This document shows positions 32,953 through 42,561 of a stretch of DNA of 64,000 nt, one piece after another; the first letter of the stretch is position 1; each line of letters starts with the position of its first letter. A model generated the notes under the pieces. It was not told where the DNA came from. It saw only the letters and a program-made list of their open reading frames with translations, and did no database searches. Source of the DNA: Calothrix sp. PCC 7507 (lineage in GTDB: Bacteria; Cyanobacteriota; Cyanobacteriia; Cyanobacteriales; Nostocaceae); contig NC_019682.1 in assembly GCF_000316575.1 (NCBI RefSeq), positions 5,268,001 through 5,332,000 of the forward strand, in the 5' to 3' direction. The position numbers and the translations under genes were made by a program.

Positions 32953-33666
32953 ATGAAAGAAGTTCTTGCATACATTGAGCAAAAAAAACAAGAATTTGCT
33001 CAGTTGCCGATATTTGATTTTCTCAAAGATAAAAGCATAGATCCAAAACAAAGGTTAGCTTTTGCTCCCTGTATCACTCCCTTTGTGATGAATATTTGGG
33101 AAGTGAATAAGTATTTTTTTCGAGAGGAACCAACTGATGATCCCATTCAAGCATTAATTAACGTTCACTCTTACGAGGATGATCATCATTTCCTCTGGTA
33201 CTTTGAAGACATGGAAAAATTGGGATTTAATAAATCCATGACATACATTGATGCTTTAAAGTTCATCTGGGGTCCAGAAAATGAGAAAGCCCGGCGAGTC
33301 TGCCATAAACTAGCAGCTTACGCTTTCCAAGCAGACCCTATTGTGAAGCTAGCACTGATTGAAGCAAATGAAGCAACAGGCAACGTATTTCTCACTTTAA
33401 CAGCAGAAATAGCACGGGAATTAGAAGAAATTACTGGTGAAAATTACCGCTACTTTGGTGAACATCATTTAGCTGTAGAAACTGGTCACGCTATGGGCAC
33501 ACCTGATGTAGAAAACCTGATTGAAAGTATAGAAGTTTCAGAAGAAATGCGAGAAAAAGCTTGTGAGTTAGTCGCACAAGTATTTGCAGCTTTTACAGAG
33601 ATGCTTAATGAGTGGATGGCTTACGTGAAAGCAAACAAATTTGATCAAGTGTTGACACTAGTATAG
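32953..33666 (+). CDS. Candidate haem-oxygenase-like diiron protein
   Basis: A 237-residue, all-helical protein. I do not recognise an exact family, but the spacing of metal-type ligands suggests the haem-oxygenase-like diiron oxidase/TenA superfamily: H72, E75 and H78/H79 in VHSYEDDHHF, E137/E140 in EANEATGN, and E170, H171/H172, E176, H179 in GEHHLAVETGHAMG. Members perform oxidative chemistry on amines, fatty acids or bound substrates. It is monocistronic with an AT-rich upstream region and its own terminator, and converges on a giant sensor kinase. Fold and metal binding are inferred; the substrate is unknown. Confidence 0.55.
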   Translation: MKEVLAYIEQKKQEFAQLPIFDFLKDKSIDPKQRLAFAPCITPFVMNIWEVNKYFFREEPTDDPIQALINVHSYEDDHHFLWYFEDMEKLGFNKSMTYIDALKFIWGPENEKARRVCHKLAAYAFQADPIVKLALIEANEATGNVFLTLTAEIARELEEITGENYRYFGEHHLAVETGHAMGTPDVENLIESIEVSEEMREKACELVAQVFAAFTEMLNEWMAYVKANKFDQVLTLV

Positions 33667-33691
33667 ATTCATACTTCAGCATTTTTGTACT

Positions 33692-33727
33692 AGCCTGCGG
33701 TTTGGACTGAAAAAACCCAGGCTTTTT
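33692..33727 (+). terminator. Intrinsic terminator of the haem-oxygenase-like gene
   Basis: AGCCTG and CAGGCT form a 6-bp stem followed by TTTTT. It lies 26 bp after the stop and also touches the 3' end of the convergent kinase gene (stop at 33726). Confidence 0.7.
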
Positions 33728-36700
33728 AATTTTCTGGTTGCTCTAATGGTATATCTATGAAAAACTCTGTTCCCTCTTTAGGAGTAGAAGAACAGCTTAA
33801 TTTACCTCTATGCTTTTCTACAACTATCTGATAGCTAATAGACAGGCCTAACCCAGTACCACTGCCAATTGGCTTAGTAGTAAAAAATGGGTCAAATATT
33901 TTTTCTTTTATTGCTTCTGGTATTCCCAAACCATTATCAAATATCCGGATTCTCACAGTATGAGATTCTACTAGTTCAGTACAAATGCGAATTTGAGGTC
34001 TAGTCAATAATTCAGAGTTTTTAACTGTTGATTCTTCCAAAGCATCAATCGCATTATTCAAGATATTCATAAATACTTGATTAAGTTGACTAGCATAACA
34101 AGTCACTAATGGAAGATGTCCATATTCTTTAATAATTATAATTTCCGGTGTTTGTTTATTAGTAACTGGTTGATTATCCGTGGTATCTTTTTTGATACGA
34201 TGCTGTAAAAGCATCAAAGTATTATCAATTCCTTCATGAATATCTACAGGTTTCATTGCCGCTTCATCTAAGCGAGAGAAGTTGCGTAAACTCAAAATAA
34301 TGTTACGAATACGTATACTTCCAAGCTTCATAGAATCTAGAATTTTTGGCAAATCTTCTGCTAAAAATTCTAAATCAATCTCTTCAGATTTTTGGACAAT
34401 CAGAGGTGCAGAATCAGGATATTCCTGCTGATATGTATTAATTAAATCTAGTAAATTTTCAACATATTCACTGGTATGCACAAGATTAGCATGAATAAAA
34501 TTGATGGGATTATTAATTTCGTGGGCTATTCCAGCTACCATTTGCCCTAAAGAAGACATTTTTTCAGTTTGAATTAATTTAGTTTGGGTAAACTTTAACT
34601 CCTGAATAGCCTGTTGTAAACTTTGATTTTTTTCATAAATTTCTGTAGTTCTAGCTGCAACTTTTTCTTCTAAGGTATGATTATAATCTTCCAAGCGATC
34701 GTTAGCTTGTGCTAAATTTCTGTAAAGCATCGCATTTTCTAGGGATATTGCTGCTTGGGTAATCAAAAGTTTGAGAACTTCTAGGCGATCGCGTGTGAAT
34801 GCTCGCGTTGCTAAATTATTTTCTAAATATAAAATGCCAAGTAATTTTTTTTGATTAATCATTGGAATACAAAGAAGGCTTTTCGGCTTTTTATGCTTAA
34901 TATAAATATCTGTTGCTAGATAAGCTTGAGCCTCTGTATCATCAATCACTAATATTTCTTGCGTTCGTTTGACATAGTTAATTACAGTTATAGGAACATT
35001 TTCGCTAGACTCTAACTGAATTGATGAGAACTCAGTATGAGTAGCTTGAGAATGTGAACTAGTACTGACGGCAGTAACAGTTAACGCTGAGTTATTATTT
35101 TCGTTTAAAATCAAAACACACTTAGATGCTCCTGCGTTCTCCATAACTAGTTCGATTAATTTAGAAATAAGTTCTTGCAGTTCTATTTTTTCAGAAAGTA
35201 GTTGATAAGCTTTAATCACAGCCTCCAAATCTAGGATATCAGAAATGCTAGTGGTGCTAGAGTTAGTAACATTTTTACTAGTCGTTAAAGTAGATTTAAT
35301 AACAGCATCATGAATAGTGATATCAGTTTGAAGTTGAGTTTTATTATTCAGGTTTTCTTGCTGGATGATAGTCGGTAATAATTCGGAATAGCGGTTTTGT
35401 AAATCTTGGACTTTAGCTAATGCACCCCAACGGACATAGCCATAGTAAGCATCAACCATATAAGTTTTTGCAAACCTCTGTTTATCCCATTGCAAATAGA
35501 ATTTAGCAGCTAGTTCGTTAGCTAAAGCTGCTTCATGGATATAATCGTGTTTTTGAGCTAAAGCTATTGCGCGATCGTAAAATTCCATAGCATCCAAATT
35601 GTTACCAATAACTCGATTTAGCTCTGCTTCTACTAAATAGAACTTATGTAAAAAATTCATAGGAGCATTTCCTGCCCATTGTTTAATTTTTTGTTGATTA
35701 CTAGATACCAATTCTAAAATAAATTTCTGTTCGTTTTTATTTTTGTCTGGATAAATTCCTAAGGCAGATAGAGAACTATAGAAATAGAAAATAACAACAA
35801 CAAATTTAGCTGGTACTGTATCTAAATAATCTTTAGCACAGTTGGCATTTTCCCAAGCTTGCGAATAATTTTCAAATAGATAGCAAAGAAATAATTTTTC
35901 TAAATGTAGATAAAAAATAGCAATCTTATTACCAATTTTTTTTAGAATAGGCAACATAATTTGTTCATTATAAGCTTTGCCGTCTAAACAGCATAGGTTC
36001 TCAGAATTTAAGAGATTCAATACTGTCTGCCAATTGATTGCGTGCAATTGTAGCGGAATCTCTTGATTCAATTGGGTAATTTTTACATGAGAGTTACTCA
36101 TTTCTTTTTCTAGCTCTAATAAATTTTTGCCTAGGAAAAAGGAATGTTCAGAATACATATATAAAGAGTAAGCAGCTTGTTCTAAGTCGCCAGTTTCCAG
36201 ACCAATTGAGTATGCATTTATTAAAGAATTTAAAGTTTTCTTGAGATGTTCTTGCCAATGTATTGTGAAATTATTGATCACAAAAATTGTTATGCACATT
36301 GACTCTCTCGGATGAAAAATCTCTAATAAATTTAATGCTAGTTGTCCTAAGCGATAACATGAACGAAAATCATCTAGCAAATTCCAACAAATTACTGCAT
36401 AAACTGCATAAGCTACAGATGATGCATCACAATTACCATAAATAAAAGATAAATTTACTTGTTTGAGAGCTATTAAAGAAAATATGAGAGGATTACTAGC
36501 ATAACTAATAGGTAAAAGTCGCCCAAACATCCTCATCAGCGTCAATTTTGTGGGATCAGTAAGATGCGGTAAATTAACTATATCCTCAGTCTTTTTTCCG
36601 ACAAAAGCTAACTGTACTTTCTGTAATTCCGCTGCAATATCTGTGGGAGTTGGCTGTTCAGGAAAAGGCATACCCAGTAAATTTAATACTTCTATACCTG

Positions 36701-39353
36701 TCTTAATTGCCTCAAAACTCAAACCTTGTGCTTTGTAAGCTTCTACCTTGACTTCATATACTTTGGCTCTGTCTAATAGTGTTTTAGCTTGGATTAAAAC
36801 TATCTCTATTAGCTGTTCCATCTGCTTAAAATTGCCACTGAGATATGTAGCTTCTGCGGCAGTTTCATGTAAGGCTAAGGTAAGCTGATATTGAACATCC
36901 CAACAATCAGATTGTAAAAGTTCCATACCAATGGTTAAGTACTGAACCGCATCTGAGTAAGCTGTCGATGCTAAAGCTTTGCGTCCAGCAGTAAGATTCA
37001 TTGCGGCTAGCTCATGACGCTGGATTGGATCGGTGATCAGTTCTACTGCTATATTAAACTGGTTAACTATCTCCAAAATCTTTTCTTCTCTTTGGGGAAT
37101 TGGAGTATTACTTAACAGTAATACTGCAATTTTTAAATGAATGTACTTTTTTTGTTTTTGAGAAATTAGAGAATATGCAGCTTGTTGTATCCGATCGTGT
37201 ACAAATCTATATTTAATTGTTCGAGACTCATTTAGTAATTCTGTGTTTTCCGTGTTAGGAATACTTATATTTTCATATTTATCTGGCTCTAATATTAAAT
37301 TATAAGAATTAGAATGAAATAAAATTAGTCCCTCTAATAATGCTATCCGTAGCTCATAGACTGTATCTATTAAAGATTTTTTATAGACAATAGCAAGAGT
37401 TTTTAGATCAAATTCATTTCCAATACAAGCAGCAAGCTTTAATAATTCTTGAGTGCTAGTAGGAGTTTTTTTGATTTTATTGATTATGAATTCCAGAACA
37501 TCATCAGTAAGAGTTATTTTTTGTATTTCAGAAATATTATACTGCCAATAACCCAGATCATAGTTTAATAAAATTAGTCCATCATCATGAAGAGACTTAA
37601 GAAATTGAGTTGCAAAAAATGGGTTGCCTTTAGTTTTAGCAAATACCATTTGAGTTAAGGTGACAGCATATGTTTCCCGACAACAAAGAGTGTCAGTAAT
37701 TAATTTATTTAGATCATTTTGGGTTAGTGGCGGTAAATAGATAGTGTAGACATTAATACCTGCCTGAGTAATTTTTTTCAGTGCTAAATACAAGGGATGA
37801 GTATGAGAAACTTCATTATTTCTATATGCACCAATTACTAGTAAGCCACTATTATCTATATTAATTTCATCTAAATTAATGGACAAACTAGAAGATGTAC
37901 TTTGATTCATTAATAATTCAATAAATTTTAGAGAAGCTATATCTGCCCACTGCAAATCATCCAAAAATATTACTAAAGGATGTTCCTTGCTGGTGAAGAC
38001 ATGAATAAATTTATATAACAGTAAATTGAAACGATTGTGGTGGGCACTACCAGACAGTTCGGCAACAGGAGGTTGTTTACTAATAACCTTTTCGAGTTCA
38101 GGAATTATTTCAGTAATTACATAGCCTTGTGTACCTAATGCTGCTAATATTTTGGTTTGCCATTCGTGAAGTTGAGCATCAGTTTCTAAGAGAATTTGCT
38201 CAACTAAATCTCGCAATGCTTGTACTAACGCTGATAAAGGTATATTACGTTGGAACTGGTCAAATTTCCCTTTAATAAAGTAACTACGCTGTGATAGAAT
38301 CTGTTTGTGGACTTCATTAATCACAGAAGTTTTGCCAACACCAGAGAATCCTGAGATTAGGGCTATTTCACTTTTGCCACCTCTTACTCGCTGAAAACTT
38401 GCTATTAAAGTTTCTACTTCATTTTGCCGACCATACAGTTTTTCAGGAATTACAAAATGATGTGATAAATCACGTAATCCTAACTGAAAAGCATTGATAT
38501 TATTAGTTGCTTGCCACTGTTTTTGACAAATTTCTAAGTCATGCTTCAGCCCCTGAGAACTTTGATAACGCTCTTCAGCATTTTTGGCTATGAGCTTGCT
38601 GATGATATCAGAGAAAGTTGTGGGAATATTGGAGTTAATACAACTGACTTTAGGTGCTTGTTTAGCAAGATGAGAGTAAACTAATTCCATTGGATCATTA
38701 CTGCTAAATGGTAATATACCTGTTAGCAGTTCAAAGAAGGTGATACCCAAAGAATAAAAGTCAGAGCGATAATCAATGCCTCGATTCATCCTTCCCGTTT
38801 GTTCAGGGGAAATATAAGCTAAAGTTCCTTCTAAAACATTAGGATTAATGAGATATTGAATTCCTTTGGGTAAAAGGGCAGCAAGACTAAAGTCGATGAG
38901 TCTAATTTCACCTGTGGTGGGATGAATAAGAATATTGGCAGGTTTGATATCTTTGTGAATAATACGCTCACAATGCAGTTTCTCAAGGATAGTTGTAATT
39001 GCAATGGCTATAGGGAAGAACTCATTTAGAGAAACTGGGTTTTGTATTTGCCAGTCTTTGAGGGATATGCCACCAAAGTCTTCCATCACTAAAGCGTAGC
39101 CGTTATGATAGCTTTCTAAGCTCAGGGGTTTGACAATACCAGAAATATTCAGGTTTCTGGTGATGGTATATTGATTACGAAACTGAGCAATTTCAGTGAA
39201 ATTAGGGTTGTCAGTCCGCATCAGCTTGAGAATGACTGATTGTTGGTCTTGTTCTCTGATCGCACGATAAACTAGAGTTTTATTACTTGCATAGATTTGT
39301 TCGGTAATGCGATAGCCATGTATGGGGTATGCTGTGGTTGTTAATGCTGTCAT
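33726..39353 (-). CDS. Ser/Thr kinase - AAA ATPase - GAF - sensor histidine kinase fusion
   Basis: A 1,875-residue signalling protein. The order is a Hanks-type kinase domain (about 10-280; [10 protein letters not shown] near 133, then DFSLAALLP), a predicted AAA/NB-type ATPase with Walker [10 protein letters not shown] (near 339) and [10 protein letters not shown], a long TPR-like helical region (about 700-1250), a GAF domain (about 1355-1510), a coiled coil, HisKA with [10 protein letters not shown] (phospho-His near 1610), and an HATPase with [19 protein letters not shown] and GTGLGLSI. Such fusions are frequent in filamentous cyanobacteria and link two phosphorylation chemistries. There is no response regulator next to it. 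It is a single gene. Confidence 0.93.
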   Translation of the reverse strand: MTALTTTAYPIHGYRITEQIYASNKTLVYRAIREQDQQSVILKLMRTDNPNFTEIAQFRNQYTITRNLNISGIVKPLSLESYHNGYALVMEDFGGISLKDWQIQNPVSLNEFFPIAIAITTILEKLHCERIIHKDIKPANILIHPTTGEIRLIDFSLAALLPKGIQYLINPNVLEGTLAYISPEQTGRMNRGIDYRSDFYSLGITFFELLTGILPFSSNDPMELVYSHLAKQAPKVSCINSNIPTTFSDIISKLIAKNAEERYQSSQGLKHDLEICQKQWQATNNINAFQLGLRDLSHHFVIPEKLYGRQNEVETLIASFQRVRGGKSEIALISGFSGVGKTSVINEVHKQILSQRSYFIKGKFDQFQRNIPLSALVQALRDLVEQILLETDAQLHEWQTKILAALGTQGYVITEIIPELEKVISKQPPVAELSGSAHHNRFNLLLYKFIHVFTSKEHPLVIFLDDLQWADIASLKFIELLMNQSTSSSLSINLDEINIDNSGLLVIGAYRNNEVSHTHPLYLALKKITQAGINVYTIYLPPLTQNDLNKLITDTLCCRETYAVTLTQMVFAKTKGNPFFATQFLKSLHDDGLILLNYDLGYWQYNISEIQKITLTDDVLEFIINKIKKTPTSTQELLKLAACIGNEFDLKTLAIVYKKSLIDTVYELRIALLEGLILFHSNSYNLILEPDKYENISIPNTENTELLNESRTIKYRFVHDRIQQAAYSLISQKQKKYIHLKIAVLLLSNTPIPQREEKILEIVNQFNIAVELITDPIQRHELAAMNLTAGRKALASTAYSDAVQYLTIGMELLQSDCWDVQYQLTLALHETAAEATYLSGNFKQMEQLIEIVLIQAKTLLDRAKVYEVKVEAYKAQGLSFEAIKTGIEVLNLLGMPFPEQPTPTDIAAELQKVQLAFVGKKTEDIVNLPHLTDPTKLTLMRMFGRLLPISYASNPLIFSLIALKQVNLSFIYGNCDASSVAYAVYAVICWNLLDDFRSCYRLGQLALNLLEIFHPRESMCITIFVINNFTIHWQEHLKKTLNSLINAYSIGLETGDLEQAAYSLYMYSEHSFFLGKNLLELEKEMSNSHVKITQLNQEIPLQLHAINWQTVLNLLNSENLCCLDGKAYNEQIMLPILKKIGNKIAIFYLHLEKLFLCYLFENYSQAWENANCAKDYLDTVPAKFVVVIFYFYSSLSALGIYPDKNKNEQKFILELVSSNQQKIKQWAGNAPMNFLHKFYLVEAELNRVIGNNLDAMEFYDRAIALAQKHDYIHEAALANELAAKFYLQWDKQRFAKTYMVDAYYGYVRWGALAKVQDLQNRYSELLPTIIQQENLNNKTQLQTDITIHDAVIKSTLTTSKNVTNSSTTSISDILDLEAVIKAYQLLSEKIELQELISKLIELVMENAGASKCVLILNENNNSALTVTAVSTSSHSQATHTEFSSIQLESSENVPITVINYVKRTQEILVIDDTEAQAYLATDIYIKHKKPKSLLCIPMINQKKLLGILYLENNLATRAFTRDRLEVLKLLITQAAISLENAMLYRNLAQANDRLEDYNHTLEEKVAARTTEIYEKNQSLQQAIQELKFTQTKLIQTEKMSSLGQMVAGIAHEINNPINFIHANLVHTSEYVENLLDLINTYQQEYPDSAPLIVQKSEEIDLEFLAEDLPKILDSMKLGSIRIRNIILSLRNFSRLDEAAMKPVDIHEGIDNTLMLLQHRIKKDTTDNQPVTNKQTPEIIIIKEYGHLPLVTCYASQLNQVFMNILNNAIDALEESTVKNSELLTRPQIRICTELVESHTVRIRIFDNGLGIPEAIKEKIFDPFFTTKPIGSGTGLGLSISYQIVVEKHRGKLSCSSTPKEGTEFFIDIPLEQPEN

Positions 39354-39788
39354 AACAATGGATGCCTACGAATTGATTTCTATGATTTAGCTTTCCCATA
39401 TGATGGCTGTCATTATCACGAGTGCAGGCTTTGCGATTTAAAAAGGTAGAGGATATCTGCCTATGTATGAGTTAAAGGCAAAAGGCTGGAAATTTTGAGT
39501 AGGTTTTCCACAGGAGGTGAATAAGAACTTTACCTGGTTCCCAGTACTTACTTTCAAAGGTGTTACAGGTTTAATTCTTGTACTTGACAGATGTAAACTA
39601 CTTGGCCGATCCTTATTAATCAAGCTGCTTACTGACGGCTGATAGTTTGTGGCAGAAATCAATAGAATGGATTCATGGTGTTTACTTGTAAGTAGATAGC
39701 ACCAATGCTGAATTTATCCTGGTGCTTTGCTACGTTCGCTGAAGGCGTTGGCGAAGCCATCGCTATTTTGTTGTAGAAACTTGGGAAT
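39354..39788. other. Intergenic, no convincing gene
   Basis: The 435-bp upstream region of the kinase and the TM2 gene. Small minus-strand frames here (39438-39662, 39659-39844) lack start signals and family features. An AGCACC/GGTGCT hairpin (39698-39726) and repeat fragments (TTCGCTGAAGGCGTTGGCG) are the only structure seen. Confidence 0.5.
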
Positions 39789-40163
39789 ATGTTAACCAAA
39801 CGAAAAAGTCGCAGTGTTGCCGCTATTCTAGCTTTTTCTGGCACGCTGACAATTTCAGGATTACATAAGTTTTATTTGGGACAGCCTTTGTGGGGCTTGT
39901 TGTATGTTCTGCTGTCGTGGACTCCTATTCCTAAGGTAGCTAGCGCTATTGAGGGAGTTTGGTATTTAGCACTAGATGAAGAAGCTTTTGATCGGAATTT
40001 TAATCTGGGTAAGTCGCTAGTCAAACACTCACCACAGGTAGGTAATCAAGTACTAGTGGTGGCTGACGCTGTGCGTGAGTTAGATGCACTGCGTCAAGAT
40101 GGACTGATTTCTGAGTACGAATTTGAGCAAAAACGCCGCCAGCTGCTAGACCAAATTTCTTGA
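39789..40163 (+). CDS. TM2 domain plus SHOCT domain membrane protein
   Basis: A 124-residue protein. Residues about 10-65 are a TM2 module: two membrane helices joined by HKFYLGQPLWGLLYVLL and IEGVWYLAL. The last 30 (ELDALRQDGLISEYEFEQKR) are a SHOCT (short C-terminal) oligomerisation motif. Both are small accessory domains without known enzymatic activity. It is followed immediately by the helix-hairpin-helix gene (stop at 40163, next in-frame start overlapping or 6 bp later), so the two are probably cotranscribed. Confidence 0.85.
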   Translation: MLTKRKSRSVAAILAFSGTLTISGLHKFYLGQPLWGLLYVLLSWTPIPKVASAIEGVWYLALDEEAFDRNFNLGKSLVKHSPQVGNQVLVVADAVRELDALRQDGLISEYEFEQKRRQLLDQIS

Positions 40164-40168
40164 CGCAA

Positions 40169-40711
40169 ATGAAAATGATGAACAACTGGCTACCTTTAAA
40201 TCCCAAGTTGCAAAAACTCCGAAATCGGCTGCTCAATGACCCTTATTATCGGCTACAGTCTGGGGAAGAAATTGCAATGGCGATCAAACTGGGTATCCAG
40301 ATTGATGCTAATCAAGCAACTGTGGATGATTGGTTACGCCTACCTGGTTTGTCAATTCACCAAGCGCGATCGCTTGTGGAACTTTCCCGCTCTGGTGTTA
40401 AATTTTATTGTGTTGAAGATATCGCTGTAGCTTTGGCGATACCCGTGCAGAGGCTAGAGCCGTTAAAGCCGCTGTTAAGCTTTATTTTCTATGACGAAGA
40501 ATCTCTAATTAATCCTACGCAGATAGTTAACCCCAACACCGCCACGGTTGAGAAACTGGCGCAAGTACCATTTATTGATTTGTCTCTCGCTCAAGCGGTG
40601 GTGCAAAATCGTCTATCAGCTGGCCCATATGGTAATTTAGTTGATTTCCAGCGTCGGTTGTCGTTATCTGGTGATGCGATCGCACAGTTAATGTATTATC
40701 TCCGGTTCTAA
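40169..40711 (+). CDS. ComEA-like helix-hairpin-helix protein
   Basis: A 180-residue protein with two HhH-type DNA-binding units: IDANQATVDDWLRLPGLSI (about 46-64) and VNPNTATVEKLAQVPFIDL (about 120-138). Both share the N-x-AT-x-x-x-L-x-x-(L/V)-P-G/F pattern of ComEA-type proteins. It has no membrane anchor, unlike ComEA, so DNA uptake is uncertain; a general DNA-binding role is safer. A TTG at 40160 overlaps the upstream stop (TTGA) and would add three residues; I chose the ATG at 40169. Confidence 0.75.
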   Translation: MKMMNNWLPLNPKLQKLRNRLLNDPYYRLQSGEEIAMAIKLGIQIDANQATVDDWLRLPGLSIHQARSLVELSRSGVKFYCVEDIAVALAIPVQRLEPLKPLLSFIFYDEESLINPTQIVNPNTATVEKLAQVPFIDLSLAQAVVQNRLSAGPYGNLVDFQRRLSLSGDAIAQLMYYLRF

Positions 40712-40780
40712 AACGCTGAGTTCTACTCAAACCAAATTGTTAAAGCGAGTATCACCTTACCGCAAAAGACCTACTGTATC

Positions 40781-40898
40781 AGGACTTACGTACAACACAA
40801 CGAAAGTAGCGGTAATTCATGTAGACGCGGAGCGGCTTCCTGCAGGGTATTACCGCTACGCAAGAATCAGGTTTTCGGTCACATCTTGCGTAAGTCCG
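40781..40898. mobile_element. MITE-like element, AGGACTTACG family (copy 2)
   Basis: AGGACTTACG at 40781-40790 and CGTAAGTCC at 40889-40897 are inverted ends like those of the element at 23921-24044, but the interior differs: here it contains the GC-rich repeat GACGCGGAGCGGCTTCCTGC. It ends a few bases before the lepB stop. Confidence 0.75.
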
Positions 40899-40905
40899 AT
40901 GTATT

Positions 40906-41478
40906 TTAAATAAACCCGATGCGATCGAGCGGCCAAAAGCGAAAGGCGGCGCGACCAATGATATGTTTTCTGGGTAAAAAGCCCCAATAACGGGAGTCAT
41001 TACTATCGTTGCGGTTGTCTCCCATGACGAAAAATTCGTCTTCAGGGACTTTCACTGGGGGATAAGGATTATTTGGTGGTTCAGCAATATAATCTTCTTT
41101 TAAGGGTTGGCCGTTGAGATAAACTTTGCCGTTACTAACATTAATTACCTCTCCTGGTTCACCAATTACCCGCTTAATAAAGGCTTGGTCTTGAGGATAT
41201 CCCCGGCGTTGCAGTTCTGCCGGTGGTTGAAAAACAATAATATCCCCAGTTGCGGGAGGATGGAAATGGTAGGAGATTTTTTCCACCACTAGGCGATCGC
41301 CTGTATGTAAAGTGGGCAACATGGAGTCAGAGGGGATAAAACGAGGTTCGGCAATAAAAGTCCGGATCAGGAATGCCAAAACCAAGGCGATCGCCACTAG
41401 AGTCAGATTTTCCTGCCAACCACGCCATGCTTTCGACGATGCAGGGGCTTCTTTAAGATCGCTGTTGTGAGGAGTCAT
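40906..41478 (-). CDS. lepB: Signal peptidase I
   Basis: Cleaves signal peptides from exported proteins. From the ATG at 41478 it has 190 residues: one membrane anchor (LTLVAIALVLAFLIRTF), then the catalytic SDSMLPTL (Ser near 51), the general-base Lys in FIKRVIGEPGE (near 101), and GDNRNDSNDSRYWG. The Ser/Lys dyad and boxes are all intact. A TTG at 41553 would add 25 residues without similarity. No clear ribosome-binding site is present. Confidence 0.95.
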   Translation of the reverse strand: MTPHNSDLKEAPASSKAWRGWQENLTLVAIALVLAFLIRTFIAEPRFIPSDSMLPTLHTGDRLVVEKISYHFHPPATGDIIVFQPPAELQRRGYPQDQAFIKRVIGEPGEVINVSNGKVYLNGQPLKEDYIAEPPNNPYPPVKVPEDEFFVMGDNRNDSNDSRYWGFLPRKHIIGRAAFRFWPLDRIGFI

Positions 41479-41768
41479 AGAAATATTTAGCCAGTTAACA
41501 AAGTGGAACAAATGCTTTGATAATTTTGGTGCTAAAGCTATACTTGTAAACAAGTTAGGTTTAACGCCAACCTATACAAATATTAATAATACGGCTATCG
41601 CATCTACCAATTATAGGCAAAAGTTCGGAGAATAAAACACGGTTCGCTGAAGACGGTACAAGCTTAATATTAGGTGATCTGAAGGTATCATTAACAAACC
41701 TAATCTTAATTGCAGTGGTCTTAGGCGAGGCTTTTAGTAGGCTCTCAACTTCCTATATAAAAATATTC

Positions 41769-41805
41769 ACCGACTGGTAATGCGATACAACCAGTCGGTT
41801 TTTTA
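41769..41805 (+). terminator. Orphan intrinsic terminator; possible small RNA or leader upstream of bcp
   Basis: ACCGACTGG (41769) pairs with CCAGTCGGT (to 41799), followed by TTTTTT. No plus-strand protein gene lies between 40711 and here. It must end either a short RNA starting in about 41580-41740 or a leader of the bcp gene (ATG at 41894). I do not recognise the sequence as Yfr1, Yfr2 or 6S RNA. Confidence 0.8.
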
Positions 41806-41893
41806 TTGGCTTGGGAATTCCTCTCCCACACCTCAAGCGATCGCCTAAACTGGGTAGAATTTTAAGGCGATCGCTATCTCTCAAATTTTTCAC

Positions 41894-42388
41894 ATGAGCA
41901 ACATTCCCGAAGTTGGACAACCAGCGCCTGATTTCTCCACTCCTGACCAAAACGAAACCCTTCTCAGTCTGGGTGATTTTAGCAGTCAGTGGGTTGTGCT
42001 TTATTTTTACCCCAAAGATGACACCCCTGGCTGTACCACCGAAGCCAAAGACTTTACAGAGTTAAATCAAAAGTTCAGTGAACTGGGAGCCAAAATCTTA
42101 GGTGTGAGTCCAGATTCCGGGAAATCACATGGCAAATTTATCAACAAACATAACTTATCAATCACCCTCCTCAGTGACCCCGAACATTTGCTCACAGAAG
42201 CTTATGGCGCTTGGCGATTGAAAAAGTTTATGGGTAAAGAATATATGGGCGTGGCTCGGTCAACTTTTCTCATTGCGCCCAATAGAATTATTGCTTATAC
42301 ATGGCCAAATGTGAAAGTGAAAAGTCATGCTCAACAAGTCTTAACTAAACTACAGGAATTAGCAGCCACATCTCAAAGTGCTGAGTAA
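41894..42388 (+). CDS. bcp: Peroxiredoxin, PrxQ/BCP type
   Basis: A thioredoxin-dependent peroxidase of 164 residues. The peroxidatic Cys is in DDTPGCTTEAKDF (near residue 46), followed by VSPDSGKSHGKF. No second Cys lies five residues after it (TTEAK follows), so it is the one-cysteine variant of the subgroup or uses a distant partner. The stop is TAA at 42386-42388, inside AGTGCTG/AGTAATG heptamers. Upstream is a HIP1-rich spacer with the orphan terminator. Confidence 0.93.
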   Translation: MSNIPEVGQPAPDFSTPDQNETLLSLGDFSSQWVVLYFYPKDDTPGCTTEAKDFTELNQKFSELGAKILGVSPDSGKSHGKFINKHNLSITLLSDPEHLLTEAYGAWRLKKFMGKEYMGVARSTFLIAPNRIIAYTWPNVKVKSHAQQVLTKLQELAATSQSAE

Positions 42389-42473
42389 TGAGTAATGAGT
42401 GCTGAGTAAAAATACTAGTCCCCAGTCCCCAGTCCCCAGTCCCCAGTCCCCAGTCCCCAGTCCCCAGTCCCTC
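42377..42473. repeat. STRR cluster after bcp (AGTAATG and AGTCCCC)
   Basis: AGTGCTG, AGTAATG, AGTAATG, AGTGCTG run from 42377 across the bcp stop. Seven perfect copies of AGTCCCC follow from 42417 to 42465, plus a degenerate eighth. Confidence 0.95.
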
Positions 42474-42561
42474 TTTTATGAACGCTTTTAATACAAATTT
42501 CATTGGTGAAATACAACACTAACGCTACACTATTGGGATAAATATTTTACTTGCTGAAGCG

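Noticed and set aside
42417-42473. AGTCCCC array considered as a CRISPR-like or variable tandem array
   Set aside because: The unit is 7 bp with no spacers, so it is an STRR, not a CRISPR.
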